DNA of 64,000 nucleotides from Streptomyces sp. NBC_01244 (GCF_035987325.1 NZ_CP108488.1:1426001-1490000), one strand, 5' to 3'. Shown: positions 27,669-36,401, numbered from the stretch's first letter. Notes: a model not told the origin generated them from the letters alone. Program-made: numbers and translations.

Positions 27669-27869
27669 AACGATCCGCCCGAAGCTGGGATGGGTGAAGT
27701 GAGAGGGGGGTGGGGTGAGTTGAGGTCAGAAGCTAGCCCAGGCCAACCCGTGAGGGAACGCCTTGGCGCAACATCGCCGAATCGAGCCCCGGGCAACCTC
27801 GGCGGACGGGGCCCGTTCCACACCTACGGCGAGTCCGGTGTCCGGCCGGGGGCGCAGCCGCGTGACGTG

Positions 27870-27886
27870 GGGAAACTCGGTTTCCC
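27870..27886. promoter_or_regulatory. 17-bp palindrome of unknown regulator
   Basis: GGGAAAC-TCG-GTTTCCC, 7-bp perfect arms and a 3-bp centre, 38 bp upstream of the -35 at 27924 and 202 bp upstream of the ATPase start. It could be an upstream operator for either direction. Confidence 0.5.
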
Positions 27887-27923
27887 TACGGGCGAGTTGC
27901 CCGATAGCCGCTCATTCCCTTCC

Positions 27924-27953
27924 TTGACCCCGGCCGAGAACACGCGCTAGGTT
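27924..27953 (+). promoter_or_regulatory. Promoter of the small ORF at 28005
   Basis: TTGACC (27924-27929), 18-bp spacer and TAGGTT (27948-27953), a good housekeeping-type promoter. The expected start site near 27960 falls at the edge of the operator 27963-27976. Confidence 0.7.
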
Positions 27954-27962
27954 CCCGCCACG

Positions 27963-27976
27963 GGAGAGCGCTCTCC
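27963..27976. promoter_or_regulatory. LacI-type operator of the small ORF
   Basis: Perfect GGAGAGCGCTCTCC (extended to 16 bp as GGGAGAGCGCTCTCCC), nine bases after the -10 element. Third perfect copy in the region. Confidence 0.85.
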
Positions 27977-28004
27977 CCGGTCGATCCGTCCATCAGGGGG
28001 AAGC

Positions 28005-28196
28005 ATGAACACGCTCCGGGAGCAGGTACTCGACCTACTGCGGCAGGCCTTGAGGGACGAGGGCCTGCCCGACGGACACGTGACCGCCGACACCCACTTC
28101 CTCGAGTCCCTCGGCTTCGGCGAACTCACCACCGTGCGCGGCCTCGCCTGCGTCCCCACGGAGGCGCCCGGCGCCGGCACGCGATCCGTTGCCTGA
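28005..28196 (+). CDS. Short acyl-carrier-protein-like ORF lacking the Ser site
   Basis: A 63-residue ORF, AGGGGGAAGC just before the ATG. The sequence MNTLREQVLDLLRQAL, then DTHFLESLGFGELTTVRGL, resembles the first two helices of a carrier protein, but at the place of the phosphopantetheine Ser (usually D-S-L) it has G-E-L, and the last helices are replaced by a Pro/Gly-rich tail. It is therefore either a truncated remnant or a small protein of another type. It is unusual because it has its own promoter and a sugar-type operator. The carrier-protein resemblance is weak. Confidence 0.5.
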   Translation: MNTLREQVLDLLRQALRDEGLPDGHVTADTHFLESLGFGELTTVRGLACVPTEAPGAGTRSVA

Positions 28197-28486
28197 GAGC
28201 CTTCGCGTCCTGTTCGGCAGTCAGCCGGCGCTTGACGTCAACGCCCGGCTCTCACCAGGGCAGTTCGGGCTTACCCTGCACGAACGATGCGCGGGCCGGT
28301 GCGCCCTGCCGGGACATGGCACGGGCGACGCGCGGGGCGCTCGCGGCGGGCCTGCCCGCCGAAGCCCTGGCGTCCGCGCGCACGGTCGCCCCGTGACGCG
28401 CCCCGGCCACCGGCGGCCCGCGGGCCGCACCGGGCCTCCTGCCGCAGGCGCGGCCACGCACCGACCGGGAACCTCGTCGCAGCCGG
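28197..28486. other. Intergenic region without clear features
   Basis: 290 bp between the small ORF and the acyl-CoA dehydrogenase stop. GC-rich with short inverted segments but no convincing gene, promoter or hairpin; it may hold the 3' end of both convergent transcripts or decayed coding DNA. Confidence 0.5.
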
Positions 28487-29677
28487 TCAGCGGCGCACCC
28501 TCGGCATGCCGAGGCCGATCCACGAGATGATCTCGCGCTGGATCTCGTTGTTGCCGCCGCCGAAGGTGAAGATGACCGCGCTGCGGTAGCCGCGCTCCAG
28601 TTCGCCGTGCAGGACCGCGCCCGCGGAGCCGTCCTTCAGGGAGCCGGCCGCACCGACCACCTCCATCAGCCAGGCGTACGCGTCCCTGCGCGCCTCGGAG
28701 CCGTAGACCTTGACGGCGGAGGCGTCCTGCGGGGTGAGGTTGCCGTCCTGGACGGCGTTGACCATCTGCCAGTTCAGCAGCTTCATCGCGTCGAGGCGGG
28801 CGTGGGTGCGGGCCAGGCGCCCGCGGACCCAGGAGAGGTCGATGACGCGGCGGCCGTCGGCGAGCTTGGTCTCGGCGGCCCATCGCTGGACGTCGTGCAG
28901 GGCACGGATGGCCATGGTGCCGTGGGCGGCGAGGGTGACGCGCTCGTGGTTGAGCTGGTTGGTGATCAGCCGCCAGCCCTTGTTCTCCTGGCCCACGCGG
29001 CGGCTCGCGGGCACCCGGATGTTCTCGTAGTAGCTCGCGGTGGTGTCGTGCGAGGCCAGGGTGTTGATGAGGGTGCAGGAGTATCCGGGGTCGGAGGTCG
29101 GCAGCAGGAGCATGGTGATGCCCTTGTGGGCGGGGGCGTCCGGGTCGGTGCGGACGGCGAGCCAGACCCAGTCGGCGGTGTCGCCGTTGGTGGTCCAGAT
29201 CTTCTGCCCGTCGACGACGTAGGTGCCGGTCTCCTCGTCGCCCTCGCGGACGGCCTTGCACTTGAGGGCGGCGAGGTCCGTGCCGGCGTCGGGCTCGCTG
29301 TAGCCGATGGCGAAGTCGATCTCGCCCGCGAGGATCTTGGGCAGGAAGTACGCCTTCTGCTCGTCGGTGCCGAACTGCATGATGGTCGGCCCGACGGTGT
29401 TGAGGGCCATCAGCGGCAGCGGTACGACGGCCTGGGCGGCCTCGTCGAAGAAGATGAACTGGTCCATGGGCGACATCCCGCGCCCGCCGTACTCCTTGGG
29501 CCAGCCGACGCCCAGCCAGCCGTCGGCGCCGAGCCGGCGGATGGTCTCCCGGTAGAAGCGCTTCTGCTCGGCCGGGTCCTCGTACCGCGCGTAGACGTCG
29601 TCCGGGATCAGTTCGGCGAAGTAGGCGCGCAGCTCGGTGCGCAACCGCTGCTGCTCAGGCGTGTATTCGAGGTGCAC
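28487..29677 (-). CDS. Acyl-CoA dehydrogenase
   Basis: A 396-residue flavoenzyme of the acyl-CoA dehydrogenase family: N-terminal helical domain with LGVGWPKEYGG, the middle beta domain with GYSEPDAGTDLAALKC (FAD/substrate contacts) and IWTTNG, and the C-terminal helical domain with RSAVIFTFGGGNNEIQREII. The family oxidises acyl-CoA to enoyl-CoA and passes electrons to ETF. GTG at 29677 is preceded by GGAGGGG. Variants with this ending are common in steroid- or branched-acid-degradation loci but no such context is present here. Confidence 0.92.
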   Translation of the reverse strand: MHLEYTPEQQRLRTELRAYFAELIPDDVYARYEDPAEQKRFYRETIRRLGADGWLGVGWPKEYGGRGMSPMDQFIFFDEAAQAVVPLPLMALNTVGPTIMQFGTDEQKAYFLPKILAGEIDFAIGYSEPDAGTDLAALKCKAVREGDEETGTYVVDGQKIWTTNGDTADWVWLAVRTDPDAPAHKGITMLLLPTSDPGYSCTLINTLASHDTTASYYENIRVPASRRVGQENKGWRLITNQLNHERVTLAAHGTMAIRALHDVQRWAAETKLADGRRVIDLSWVRGRLARTHARLDAMKLLNWQMVNAVQDGNLTPQDASAVKVYGSEARRDAYAWLMEVVGAAGSLKDGSAGAVLHGELERGYRSAVIFTFGGGNNEIQREIISWIGLGMPRVRR

Positions 29678-29823
29678 GGCCCCTCCGGGTCTCTCGTGGC
29701 TCAAGGTCGCGCGGCCGTCCGCCGCCGCCGCGGGGGCAGACTAGAACCTGTTCCAAGAATCCGGAAGGGTCAGCGGGAAGTCGGCGGCGGCGAACGGCCG
29801 GTCAGCGGGCGGTCAGCGGGCGG

Positions 29824-30885
29824 TCAGCAGGTCACGACCCCGATTCCGTCCCGCCCCGGCCGGATCAGGACCTTGATGTGCGCCTCCGGCTTCCGCAGGG
29901 AGGCGAAGGCCGCGTCGAGTCCGCCGAAGCCCGCTTCTCCGGTGACCAGGGACGCGGGGTCGATGCGGCCGTCGGCGAGGCGGGCGAGGGTGGCGCCGAA
30001 CTCCTCGGGCGGGTAGGCCATGCACATGCGGATCGTGACGTCCTTGTAGATGCCGACCACCGGGCGGATCAGGTCCTCGGTCATCACCCCGCCGATCTGC
30101 AGGATCTCGGTGCCGCGCGGGACGGTGTGCAGGAGCTGGTTCAGCATGCCGGGTACGCCCACGCAGTTCACGACCACGGTGGGCCGCGGGCGGGCTCCCG
30201 CGAGTTCCGCGCAGAGGCGTACGGGGTCCCGCTCGGCCGGGTCCACCACCGCGTGTGCGCCGAGCCGCAGGGCGGCCGACCGCCGCAGAGCCGACGGGTC
30301 GGAGGCCACTACCGGTCCGGCGCCCCGCTCCAGCAGCGCGGCGACGGCTCCGAGGCCGACCGGGCCGCAGCCGATGACCACGGCCGGGGTGTCCTTCCCC
30401 GCCCCGCTCCGCGCGATGTTTCCGAAGCCGACGGCCAGCGGCTCGGTGAGGGCGGCGAGGGCGAGGTCCAGGGATGGCGGGACGGGCAGCAAGGCCTGCG
30501 CCTGTACGACGATCCGCTCGCCGAATCCGCCGGGGAAGGCATTGCTGTAGCCCACGGTCCGCACGACCCCGCCCGGGTCGACCGCCCAGGGCAGCCCGAC
30601 GACCCCGGTGCCCGGCTCGGGGCCGGTCGCGCCCGGGCCGTAGGAGAGGACCCGGCCGGAGAACTCGTGGCCCATCACCAGCGGGCGGTCCGGGTCGAAG
30701 AGGAAGCTGGTCGTGCCGCTGTCCCGGGAGGCCCGCAGGAACTCCTCGGTGTCCGCCACCGCGCTCAGGTCGGAGCCGCAGATGCCGCAGGCGGCGGTTT
30801 CCACGAGCGCCTGCCCGGGGCCGGGCAGCGGATCCGGGTGCTCCCGTACCCGGAACGTGCCGTCTTCGAGCACCGCGGCCCTCAA
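29824..30885 (-). CDS. Zinc-dependent medium-chain alcohol dehydrogenase
   Basis: A 353-residue MDR protein. Catalytic zinc ligands are visible as Cys33 in CGICGSD and His/Glu in VMGHEFSG; the Rossmann part has VIGCGPVGLGAV. The four-cysteine structural zinc lobe present in the Tdh protein at 38930 is absent, so this is a different subgroup. The start is TTG at 30885 with GGGGGAGG upstream, overlapping the stop of the preceding luciferase-like gene as TTGA, so the two enzymes are coupled and may act in succession on one substrate. Confidence 0.88.
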   Translation of the reverse strand: MRAAVLEDGTFRVREHPDPLPGPGQALVETAACGICGSDLSAVADTEEFLRASRDSGTTSFLFDPDRPLVMGHEFSGRVLSYGPGATGPEPGTGVVGLPWAVDPGGVVRTVGYSNAFPGGFGERIVVQAQALLPVPPSLDLALAALTEPLAVGFGNIARSGAGKDTPAVVIGCGPVGLGAVAALLERGAGPVVASDPSALRRSAALRLGAHAVVDPAERDPVRLCAELAGARPRPTVVVNCVGVPGMLNQLLHTVPRGTEILQIGGVMTEDLIRPVVGIYKDVTIRMCMAYPPEEFGATLARLADGRIDPASLVTGEAGFGGLDAAFASLRKPEAHIKVLIRPGRDGIGVVTC

Positions 30886-32066
30886 CGGACCTCCCCCTTC
30901 CGGGCGATGGCTTCCATCGTGGACCTGCGCATCGCCCCGATGAACCGTTCGCTGTTGCGCCCGGCCCACTCCAGGCTGGCGCGCCGGGCCTCGGTGTGGC
31001 CCGTGAGCCGGGGGACGACCCGCTCGGCGAAGAGCTCCAGGCTGCGCAGGGCGGCCGCGGGCTCGGCGAGGTCCAGCCGCAGGATCAGGAAGGTACCGAA
31101 GCCGCCCGTCTTCTCGGCGAGTTGCTCGATCCGCCGCACGGCGTCCTCGGGGGCGCCGATGACGGCCCGGCCGAAGGTGGGCAGCCCTTCGGTGGTCCAC
31201 CGTTCGACGGCGCCGGCCGGGGTGGCGCAGCCGTCGAGGCGGGTCCCGCTCAGCTTCTCGATGTAGTCCACGATGCCGGGCGTGCCGTACTCGGCTTCGC
31301 GCAGGGCCTGTTCGCGGGTTTCGGCCAGGTGCACCGGGGTGACCAGCCGCCAGGTGGAGCGGTCGGCGTGGCGGCCGGCCTCGCCGCAGGCCCGCTCGTG
31401 GGCGGCCCAGTTGGCGTCGAGCACCGCGTACCCGGTGGGGTCGGCGGCGGCGAGCGAGAGCATCCCGACCCCGTGGCGCCCTGCGAGCACCGCCCCGGTC
31501 GGTGACACGGCGGAGGCGACGGCCACGTCCAGTTCCCGGCCCCGGTAGGGCCCGAGCTGGAGCCGGGCCTCCTCCAGGGCGAACCAGTCGGTGGCGGCCG
31601 TGACCGTCTCCCCGCGCAGCAGCCGCACGACGGCGTCGAGCGAGTCGGCCGTCATCGTGCGGGATTGGAGCGGATCGACACCCATCATGAAGGCGTCGGA
31701 GGGCAGTTGACCCGGTCCGACGCCGAGCATGGCGCGCCCCCGGGACTGCTGGTCGAGCTGGCAGATCCGGTCGGCGAGGATCAACGGCTGGTGGTAGGGC
31801 AGGGAGTTGACCCCGGTGCCGAGCATGATCCTGCCGGTGCGTTCGGCGGCCGCGGCGAGGAACACCTCGGGCGAGGCGATGATCTCGTATCCGGCGGAGT
31901 GGTGTTCGCCGGCCCACAGCTCCTCGTAGCCGAGCCGGTCGAGGTCGGCGGCGAGGTCGAGGTCCCGGCGCAGCTGGAACGCGGGGTCGCCGTCGGGCCG
32001 GTGGTAGGGCGCGAGGAACACCCCGAAACGGTGCGGGAGATACGGCTGCGGCTGGTGCTGCGGCAT
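30882..32066 (-). CDS. Luciferase-like (LLM class) flavin-dependent monooxygenase
   Basis: A 394-residue LLM-class protein with the (beta/alpha)8 hallmarks FGVFLAPYHRPDGDP, EELWAGEHHSAGYEIIASPEVFLAAAAERT and LGTGVNSLPYHQPLILADRI. It uses FMNH2 or F420 to oxygenate or oxidise small organic molecules. I chose the ATG at 32066, preceded by AGGGAAGG, rather than longer forms. It is coupled to the alcohol dehydrogenase gene by a 4-bp overlap. The substrate is unknown. Confidence 0.9.
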   Translation of the reverse strand: MPQHQPQPYLPHRFGVFLAPYHRPDGDPAFQLRRDLDLAADLDRLGYEELWAGEHHSAGYEIIASPEVFLAAAAERTGRIMLGTGVNSLPYHQPLILADRICQLDQQSRGRAMLGVGPGQLPSDAFMMGVDPLQSRTMTADSLDAVVRLLRGETVTAATDWFALEEARLQLGPYRGRELDVAVASAVSPTGAVLAGRHGVGMLSLAAADPTGYAVLDANWAAHERACGEAGRHADRSTWRLVTPVHLAETREQALREAEYGTPGIVDYIEKLSGTRLDGCATPAGAVERWTTEGLPTFGRAVIGAPEDAVRRIEQLAEKTGGFGTFLILRLDLAEPAAALRSLELFAERVVPRLTGHTEARRASLEWAGRNSERFIGAMRRSTMEAIARKGEVR

Positions 32067-32154
32067 GTGCGGTGGCCTTCCCTCGGCGGCGCCTGCTCTG
32101 CTCCGGCATCCGACGAAACACCGCCCGGGCCGCAGCTTCAATGCCGCCGCGGCC

Positions 32155-32177
32155 GTCCTCCCACTGAGTGGGAGGAC
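32155..32177 (-). terminator. Stem-loop terminator of the SIS/aldolase operon
   Basis: Perfect 10-bp inverted repeat GTCCTCCCAC / GTGGGAGGAC with a 3-base loop, 16 bp downstream of the stop of the anchored unknown protein. Confidence 0.75.
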
Positions 32178-32193
32178 TCCCGCGGGCCGCCGC

Positions 32194-32727
32194 TCAGGTG
32201 TAGAGGAAGACGTAGTCGAAGTAGACGAGGTCGCGGATGCCGTCGAAGCGGAAGGTGCCCGACGGGATCACGTCCAGGCCTTCCTCCAGGGCGACCTTGT
32301 CGTACGTCACGCTCTGCTTCCAGCCCGCGCTGGAGGGGATGTACGGTTTCAGCGCGGCGGGCGGCCCGACCAGCGGCCCGACCTCGAAGTGGTGGGCGGG
32401 GTCGCTCATGATGCGGTTCGCCGTGCCCTGCTTGAGGTGCGCGACCCCGACCAGCCGCATCCGGGAATCCGGGCTCGGGACCGACCGGGCGCTGTTGGAC
32501 TCAGACTCGTGCTCGTCGATGGAGTAGCCCAGCCAGTGCGCGTCGGACACGTCGCCCAGCGCCGTCCAGAAGCGCCGGTTGAGCGGGGCCAGATCGGTGC
32601 GGGCCTTCTCCGCGTTCTCCTCCTCGGGCCACATCGCGTAGCCGAGCCCCGCCGCGCCGAGCAGCAGCGGGGCCCCCAGTCCCAGAAGGAGCCGCCGTCT
32701 GCTGCCAAGGCCCCGCTGTGTGCTCAT
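32194..32727 (-). CDS. Membrane-anchored or exported protein of unknown function
   Basis: A 177-residue protein with SRRRLLLGLGAPLLLGAAGLGYAMW at its N-terminus, a basic then hydrophobic segment that is either an uncleaved anchor or a signal peptide with a twin-arginine-like start. The remainder is soluble, with DAHWLGYSIDEHESES and ending FDYVFLYT. I do not recognise the family. ATG at 32727 has GGGGGGAC five bases upstream. It follows the aldolase gene by 26 bp and precedes the terminator at 32155-32177, so it belongs to the SIS/aldolase operon. Confidence 0.75.
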   Translation of the reverse strand: MSTQRGLGSRRRLLLGLGAPLLLGAAGLGYAMWPEEENAEKARTDLAPLNRRFWTALGDVSDAHWLGYSIDEHESESNSARSVPSPDSRMRLVGVAHLKQGTANRIMSDPAHHFEVGPLVGPPAALKPYIPSSAGWKQSVTYDKVALEEGLDVIPSGTFRFDGIRDLVYFDYVFLYT

Positions 32728-32753
32728 CAAAGTCCCCCCAGTACCCGTTCCCG

Positions 32754-33590
32754 TCAGTTCAGGGCGCTGATCATAGCGGCGGCCGTCGCCGTCATCGCCT
32801 CCCGTGCGGCGGTCAGATACGGGCGGGGATCCGCGGGGGTCAGATGGGTGCGGATCGCTTCGGTCATCGCCACGTTGAGCGCGGTGCCGATGTTGACCTT
32901 GCGGATGCCGCCGGCGACGGCCGCGGCGAGCTCCGTGTCCGGCAGACCGGAGGAGCCGTGCAGCACCAGCGGCACGTCGACCGTCTTCGCGAGGCGGCCG
33001 AGCAGCACGTGGTCCAGGGCCGCGGTCCGGCTGGTCATGGCGTGGCTGCTGCCGATGGCGACGGCCAGCGCGTCCACCCCGGAGTCGGCGACGAACCGCC
33101 GCGCCTCGTCCGGGTCGGTACGGGCGCCGGGTGCGTGCGGGTCCAGTGGCGCGGCCCCGTTCTTCCCGCCGACCTCGCCCAGTTCGGCCTCGATCCAGAG
33201 CCCGTTGACGTGGGCCCAGTCGGCGGCGGAGCGGGTGGCCTCGAGGTTCTCGGCGTAGGAGAGGTGTGCGGCGTCGTACATGACCGAGCTGAATCCGGCG
33301 TCCACGGCCTGCCGCAGCAGTTCGGAGCTCTTGACGTGGTCCAGGTGCAGACCGACCGGGACCCCGGCGGCCTCCGCGACGGCCACGGCCGCCCGGCTGA
33401 TCGGCAGCAGTGCTCCGCCCCGGAATTTGACGGCGTTCTCGCTGAGCTGGAGGACCACGGGCAGTCCGGCCGATTCGGCGCCCGCGACGACCGCCTCGGC
33501 GTGCTCCAGCGTGATGATGTTGAAGGCGGCGACGGCGCGGCCCTGGGCGGCGGCCTCCAGGACGAGCCCGCCGGCGGGGACCAGGCTCAT
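32754..33590 (-). CDS. Class II ketose-bisphosphate aldolase (GatY/KbaY/Fba type)
   Basis: A 278-residue zinc aldolase: AFNIITLEHAEAVV near the start, GLHLDHVKSSELL (HxxH-like zinc ligands around residue 82), YDAAHLSYAENLEATR, IEAELGEVGG, and the phosphate-binding LVLHGSSGLPD and GIRKVNIGT. This length and motif set fit tagatose- or fructose-1,6-bisphosphate aldolases. Linkage with an AgaS-like SIS isomerase makes an amino-sugar or tagatose-type pathway likelier than glycolysis. The start overlaps the SIS gene stop as ATGA. Confidence 0.9.
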   Translation of the reverse strand: MSLVPAGGLVLEAAAQGRAVAAFNIITLEHAEAVVAGAESAGLPVVLQLSENAVKFRGGALLPISRAAVAVAEAAGVPVGLHLDHVKSSELLRQAVDAGFSSVMYDAAHLSYAENLEATRSAADWAHVNGLWIEAELGEVGGKNGAAPLDPHAPGARTDPDEARRFVADSGVDALAVAIGSSHAMTSRTAALDHVLLGRLAKTVDVPLVLHGSSGLPDTELAAAVAGGIRKVNIGTALNVAMTEAIRTHLTPADPRPYLTAAREAMTATAAAMISALN

Positions 33591-34489
33591 CGGACGGCCT
33601 CCTCGCCCGTGGTGAGGATGACGGACCGGGTCAGATTGCGCGGCGCGTCCGGGTCCAGCCCCTGGTGGGCGGCGACGGCGACGGCCAGGCGGTGGACGCG
33701 GACCAGCTCGGCGAGCGGGTCGAGGTGCCCGGCCACCCACTGGGCTCCGGTCCCCCGGACCTGTTCGGCGAGCCCTTCGGGCGCGTCGCCGAGCGACCAG
33801 GTGGCGGTGCCGGGCGCCGAGACGCTGATGGGGCCGTGCCGGTATTCCATGGCCGGGTAGGACTCGGCCCAGGCCAGGGCGGCTTCGCGCATCTTCAGCG
33901 CGGCCTCGTTGGCGAGTCCGACGCTCCAGCCGCGCCCGAGGAAGGTGAACTGACCCCGGGTCTCGAGCTCCGCGGGGAGCGGGTCGGCGAGGGCGGCGCG
34001 CGCGTCGGCGACGACGGACGGGCTGTGCAGGCCCACGTGGGCGCGCAGCAGGGTGAGGGCAGTGGTGGCGAAGCGGGTCTGGACGACGGACTGCTCGTCG
34101 GCGAAGTCGAGTACGACGAGGTCGTCGGCGAGGGTGATGACGGGGGTGGCGGGGTCCCCGATGACGGCGGTGGTGGGCACGCCCGCGTCCCGGAGCCCCG
34201 CCAGCAGGTCGAGGACCTCGGTGGTGGTTCCGGACCGGGTCAGCGCGACGACCCGGTCGTAGCGCCGGTGGCGGGGGAACTCCGAGGCGGGGAAGGCGTC
34301 GGTCTCGCCCTGCCCGGCCTCCTCGCGCAACACGGCGGCGGCCTGGGCCATGTAGTACGAGGTCCCGCATCCGACGATCGCGGTACGCTCCCCCGGCCGC
34401 GGCAGCACCGCCCGGTGATCCGGGGCCAGTTCGGCGGCCCGCTCCCAGCATGCGGGCTGCGTGCCCAACTCGTACGCGACATGGCTCAT
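33587..34489 (-). CDS. SIS-domain sugar isomerase/deaminase (AgaS-like)
   Basis: A 300-residue double-SIS protein without the GlmS glutaminase domain. The first SIS domain has AIVGCGTSYYMAQAAA and LTRSGTTTEVL; the second has FLGRGWSVGLANEAALKMREAALAWAESYPAMEYRHGP, the sugar-phosphate site. Relatives convert ketose/aldose-6-phosphates or deaminate galactosamine-6-phosphate. It is the first gene of an operon with the class II aldolase and a membrane-anchored unknown, and is divergent from a DeoR regulator. Confidence 0.88.
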   Translation of the reverse strand: MSHVAYELGTQPACWERAAELAPDHRAVLPRPGERTAIVGCGTSYYMAQAAAVLREEAGQGETDAFPASEFPRHRRYDRVVALTRSGTTTEVLDLLAGLRDAGVPTTAVIGDPATPVITLADDLVVLDFADEQSVVQTRFATTALTLLRAHVGLHSPSVVADARAALADPLPAELETRGQFTFLGRGWSVGLANEAALKMREAALAWAESYPAMEYRHGPISVSAPGTATWSLGDAPEGLAEQVRGTGAQWVAGHLDPLAELVRVHRLAVAVAAHQGLDPDAPRNLTRSVILTTGEEAVR

Positions 34490-34554
34490 GGCGGCTCCCT
34501 AGCGCGGTGCGTGCACCCCTGAATGCGTGTTCCTGCAAGATAGTGGGCTCTTTC

Positions 34555-34591
34555 ACGCAACTTCAAGCATCTCAGGGATGATCCCTTGCGT
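34555..34591. promoter_or_regulatory. Candidate DeoR operator region
   Basis: Between the SIS operon and the DeoR gene lie inverted hexamers ACGCAA (34555-34560) and TTGCGT (34586-34591) and, between them, an 11-bp palindrome GGGAT-G-ATCCC (34575-34585). DeoR-family repressors bind such sites in divergent promoters. The assignment is by position only. Confidence 0.5.
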
Positions 34592-34696
34592 TAATCTCGA
34601 CGCGTAGGCCAAGAGTGGGCGTCGAAGCGAACAGCGAAGCGACCACCGCAGACGCGATCGAAGACACGACCGAAGACGAGACCGAAAGGGCGGCCG

Positions 34697-35476
34697 ATGA
34701 CCCGCAAGGAACGCTGGCAGACACTGCTGGACCTGCTGGTGGAGCGGGGCGAGCTGGAAGTGGAGCCCGCCGCCGAGGCCCTCGGCGTGTCCGCCGCCAC
34801 CATCCGGCGCGATCTCGACCAGCTCGCCGAGCAGCAGCTGCTGGTTCGCACGCGAGGCGGAGCGGTCCTGCACGGGGTCTCGTACGAACTCCCGCTGCGC
34901 TACCGGACCTCGCGCCGGGCCGCCGAGAAGAGCCGCATCAGCGAGACCGTCGCGGCGCTGATCGTCCCGGGCGAGGTGATCGGCCTGACCGGCGGCACCA
35001 CGACCACCGAGGTGGCGCGGGCGCTGGCCGCCCGCCCCGACCTCGCCACCGGCTCTCCCGCCCTCACCGTGGTCACCAACGCGCTGAACATCGCCGGCGA
35101 GCTGGTCATCAGACCGCAGTTCAAGATCGTGCTCACCGGCGGCGTGGCCCGGCCCCAGTCCTACGAGCTCACGGGTCCCCTCGCCATGGAGGTGCTCGGG
35201 CAGCTCTCCGTGGACACCGCCGTCGTCGGCGTGGACGCCTTCGACCCGGCCGACGGGGCCGCAACCCGGCACGAGGACGAGGCCGCCATGAACCGGCTGC
35301 TCTGCGAGCGCGCCCGCCGCGTGGTGATCGCGGCCGACTCGAGCAAGCTGGGCGTCCGCGCCTTCGCCCGCATCGTCTCGACCGACGCCGTGGACGTGCT
35401 GGTCACGGACACCGGCCTGTCCCCGTCGGTGGCCGAGGCCTTCGAGGCGGCGGGCGTGGAGGTCATCCGCGCCTGA
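34697..35476 (+). CDS. DeoR/GlpR family transcriptional regulator
   Basis: A 259-residue DeoR-type repressor: N-terminal winged helix (RKERWQTLLDLLVERGELEVEPAAEALGVSAATIRRDL..., with the family TIRRDL motif at about residue 36), then the ISOCOT sugar-phosphate-binding domain (GLTGGTTTTEVAR, VVTNALNIA, LTGGVARPQSYELTGP, DTAVVGVDAFD). Divergent from the SIS/aldolase operon, it probably responds to a phosphorylated intermediate of that pathway. AAAGGGCGG precedes the ATG. Confidence 0.93.
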   Translation: MTRKERWQTLLDLLVERGELEVEPAAEALGVSAATIRRDLDQLAEQQLLVRTRGGAVLHGVSYELPLRYRTSRRAAEKSRISETVAALIVPGEVIGLTGGTTTTEVARALAARPDLATGSPALTVVTNALNIAGELVIRPQFKIVLTGGVARPQSYELTGPLAMEVLGQLSVDTAVVGVDAFDPADGAATRHEDEAAMNRLLCERARRVVIAADSSKLGVRAFARIVSTDAVDVLVTDTGLSPSVAEAFEAAGVEVIRA

Positions 35477-35570
35477 GCACACGGCCGGGGGCGGTCGGCC
35501 GGGCACGGTCAGCCGGGGCGCGGTCGGCCCGGCCCGGGGCTGCCCATCCGGGGCGCCCTAGACTCCCCGG

Positions 35571-36401
35571 ATGGCAGACGATCTTCTCCGGCTCACCGTC
35601 CTGGGCAGCGCGACGCCCTACCCCCGCGCCGACAACCCCTGCTCCGGCTACCTGCTCGAAAGCGGCGGCGCCCGGGTCTGGGTCGACGCGGGCAGCGGAA
35701 CCCTGGGACCGCTGCAACGGCACGTCGGACTCGGTGAGCTCGACGCGATATGGATCTCGCACCTGCACGCCGACCACACGGCCGACCTGCTGACCGCGTA
35801 CTACGGCCTGCTGTACGCCGACGTACGGCGGCCCGCGCCGCTCCCCCTCTACGGGCCGCCCGGCATCGCCGACCGGCTGGCGGGGTTCCTCACCAACGGC
35901 CCGGACCGCAGCCCGGTCGAGGCGGCCTTCGAGGTCCACGAGCTCTACGACGGCCACCGCGCGCGGGCCGGAGCCCTCGGCCTCACCAGCCGGGCGGTGT
36001 CCCACGGCATGCCCGCCTTCGCGCTGCGCGCCGAGTCGGGGGGCCGGTCCCTCGTGTACTCCGGGGACACGGCGCCCTGTTCGGCCCTGACCCGGTTCGC
36101 CGAGGACTGCACGCTCCTGCTCTGCGAGGCCGACAGCTCGGCGCACCCGGCGGACGGCGAACCGGTGCACCACACCCCCGAGGAGGCCGGGGACACCGCC
36201 CGCGCGGCCCGCGCCGGGCGGCTGGTCCTCACACACGTCGGCCGGGACATGGATCCGGCCGAGGCGGTGTCCCGCGCCGGCGCACGCTACTCCGGGCCCG
36301 TGGACCACGCCGCGCCCGGCGCCGTCTTCACGGTCGGGCAGGGCGCCGGGCCGGTCCTCGAGCAGGCCCTCGAGCAGGCCTTCGGTGGGGCCGTCGGTTA
36401 G
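35571..36401 (+). CDS. Metallo-beta-lactamase-fold hydrolase (RNase Z-like)
   Basis: A 276-residue MBL-fold protein with SHLHADHTADL as dinuclear zinc motif, YSGDTAPC (bridging Asp) and a C-terminal LTHVG (last His). The N-terminal LTVLGSATPYPRADNPCSGYLL resembles RNase Z/ElaC-like or cyclic-phosphodiesterase-like members, but the exosite arm of RNase Z is not visible. No Shine-Dalgarno is seen; a TAGACT hexamer six bases before the ATG suggests leaderless translation. The substrate is open. Confidence 0.88.
   Translation: MADDLLRLTVLGSATPYPRADNPCSGYLLESGGARVWVDAGSGTLGPLQRHVGLGELDAIWISHLHADHTADLLTAYYGLLYADVRRPAPLPLYGPPGIADRLAGFLTNGPDRSPVEAAFEVHELYDGHRARAGALGLTSRAVSHGMPAFALRAESGGRSLVYSGDTAPCSALTRFAEDCTLLLCEADSSAHPADGEPVHHTPEEAGDTARAARAGRLVLTHVGRDMDPAEAVSRAGARYSGPVDHAAPGAVFTVGQGAGPVLEQALEQAFGGAVG

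Larger units (their letters stand above)
27669..28004. other. Regulatory intergenic region, ATPase / small ORF
   Basis: 336 bp without a larger gene. It contains a 17-bp palindrome (27870-27886), a strong-looking promoter directed rightwards (27924-27953) and a LacI-type operator (27963-27976) upstream of the short ORF at 28005. Confidence 0.75.
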
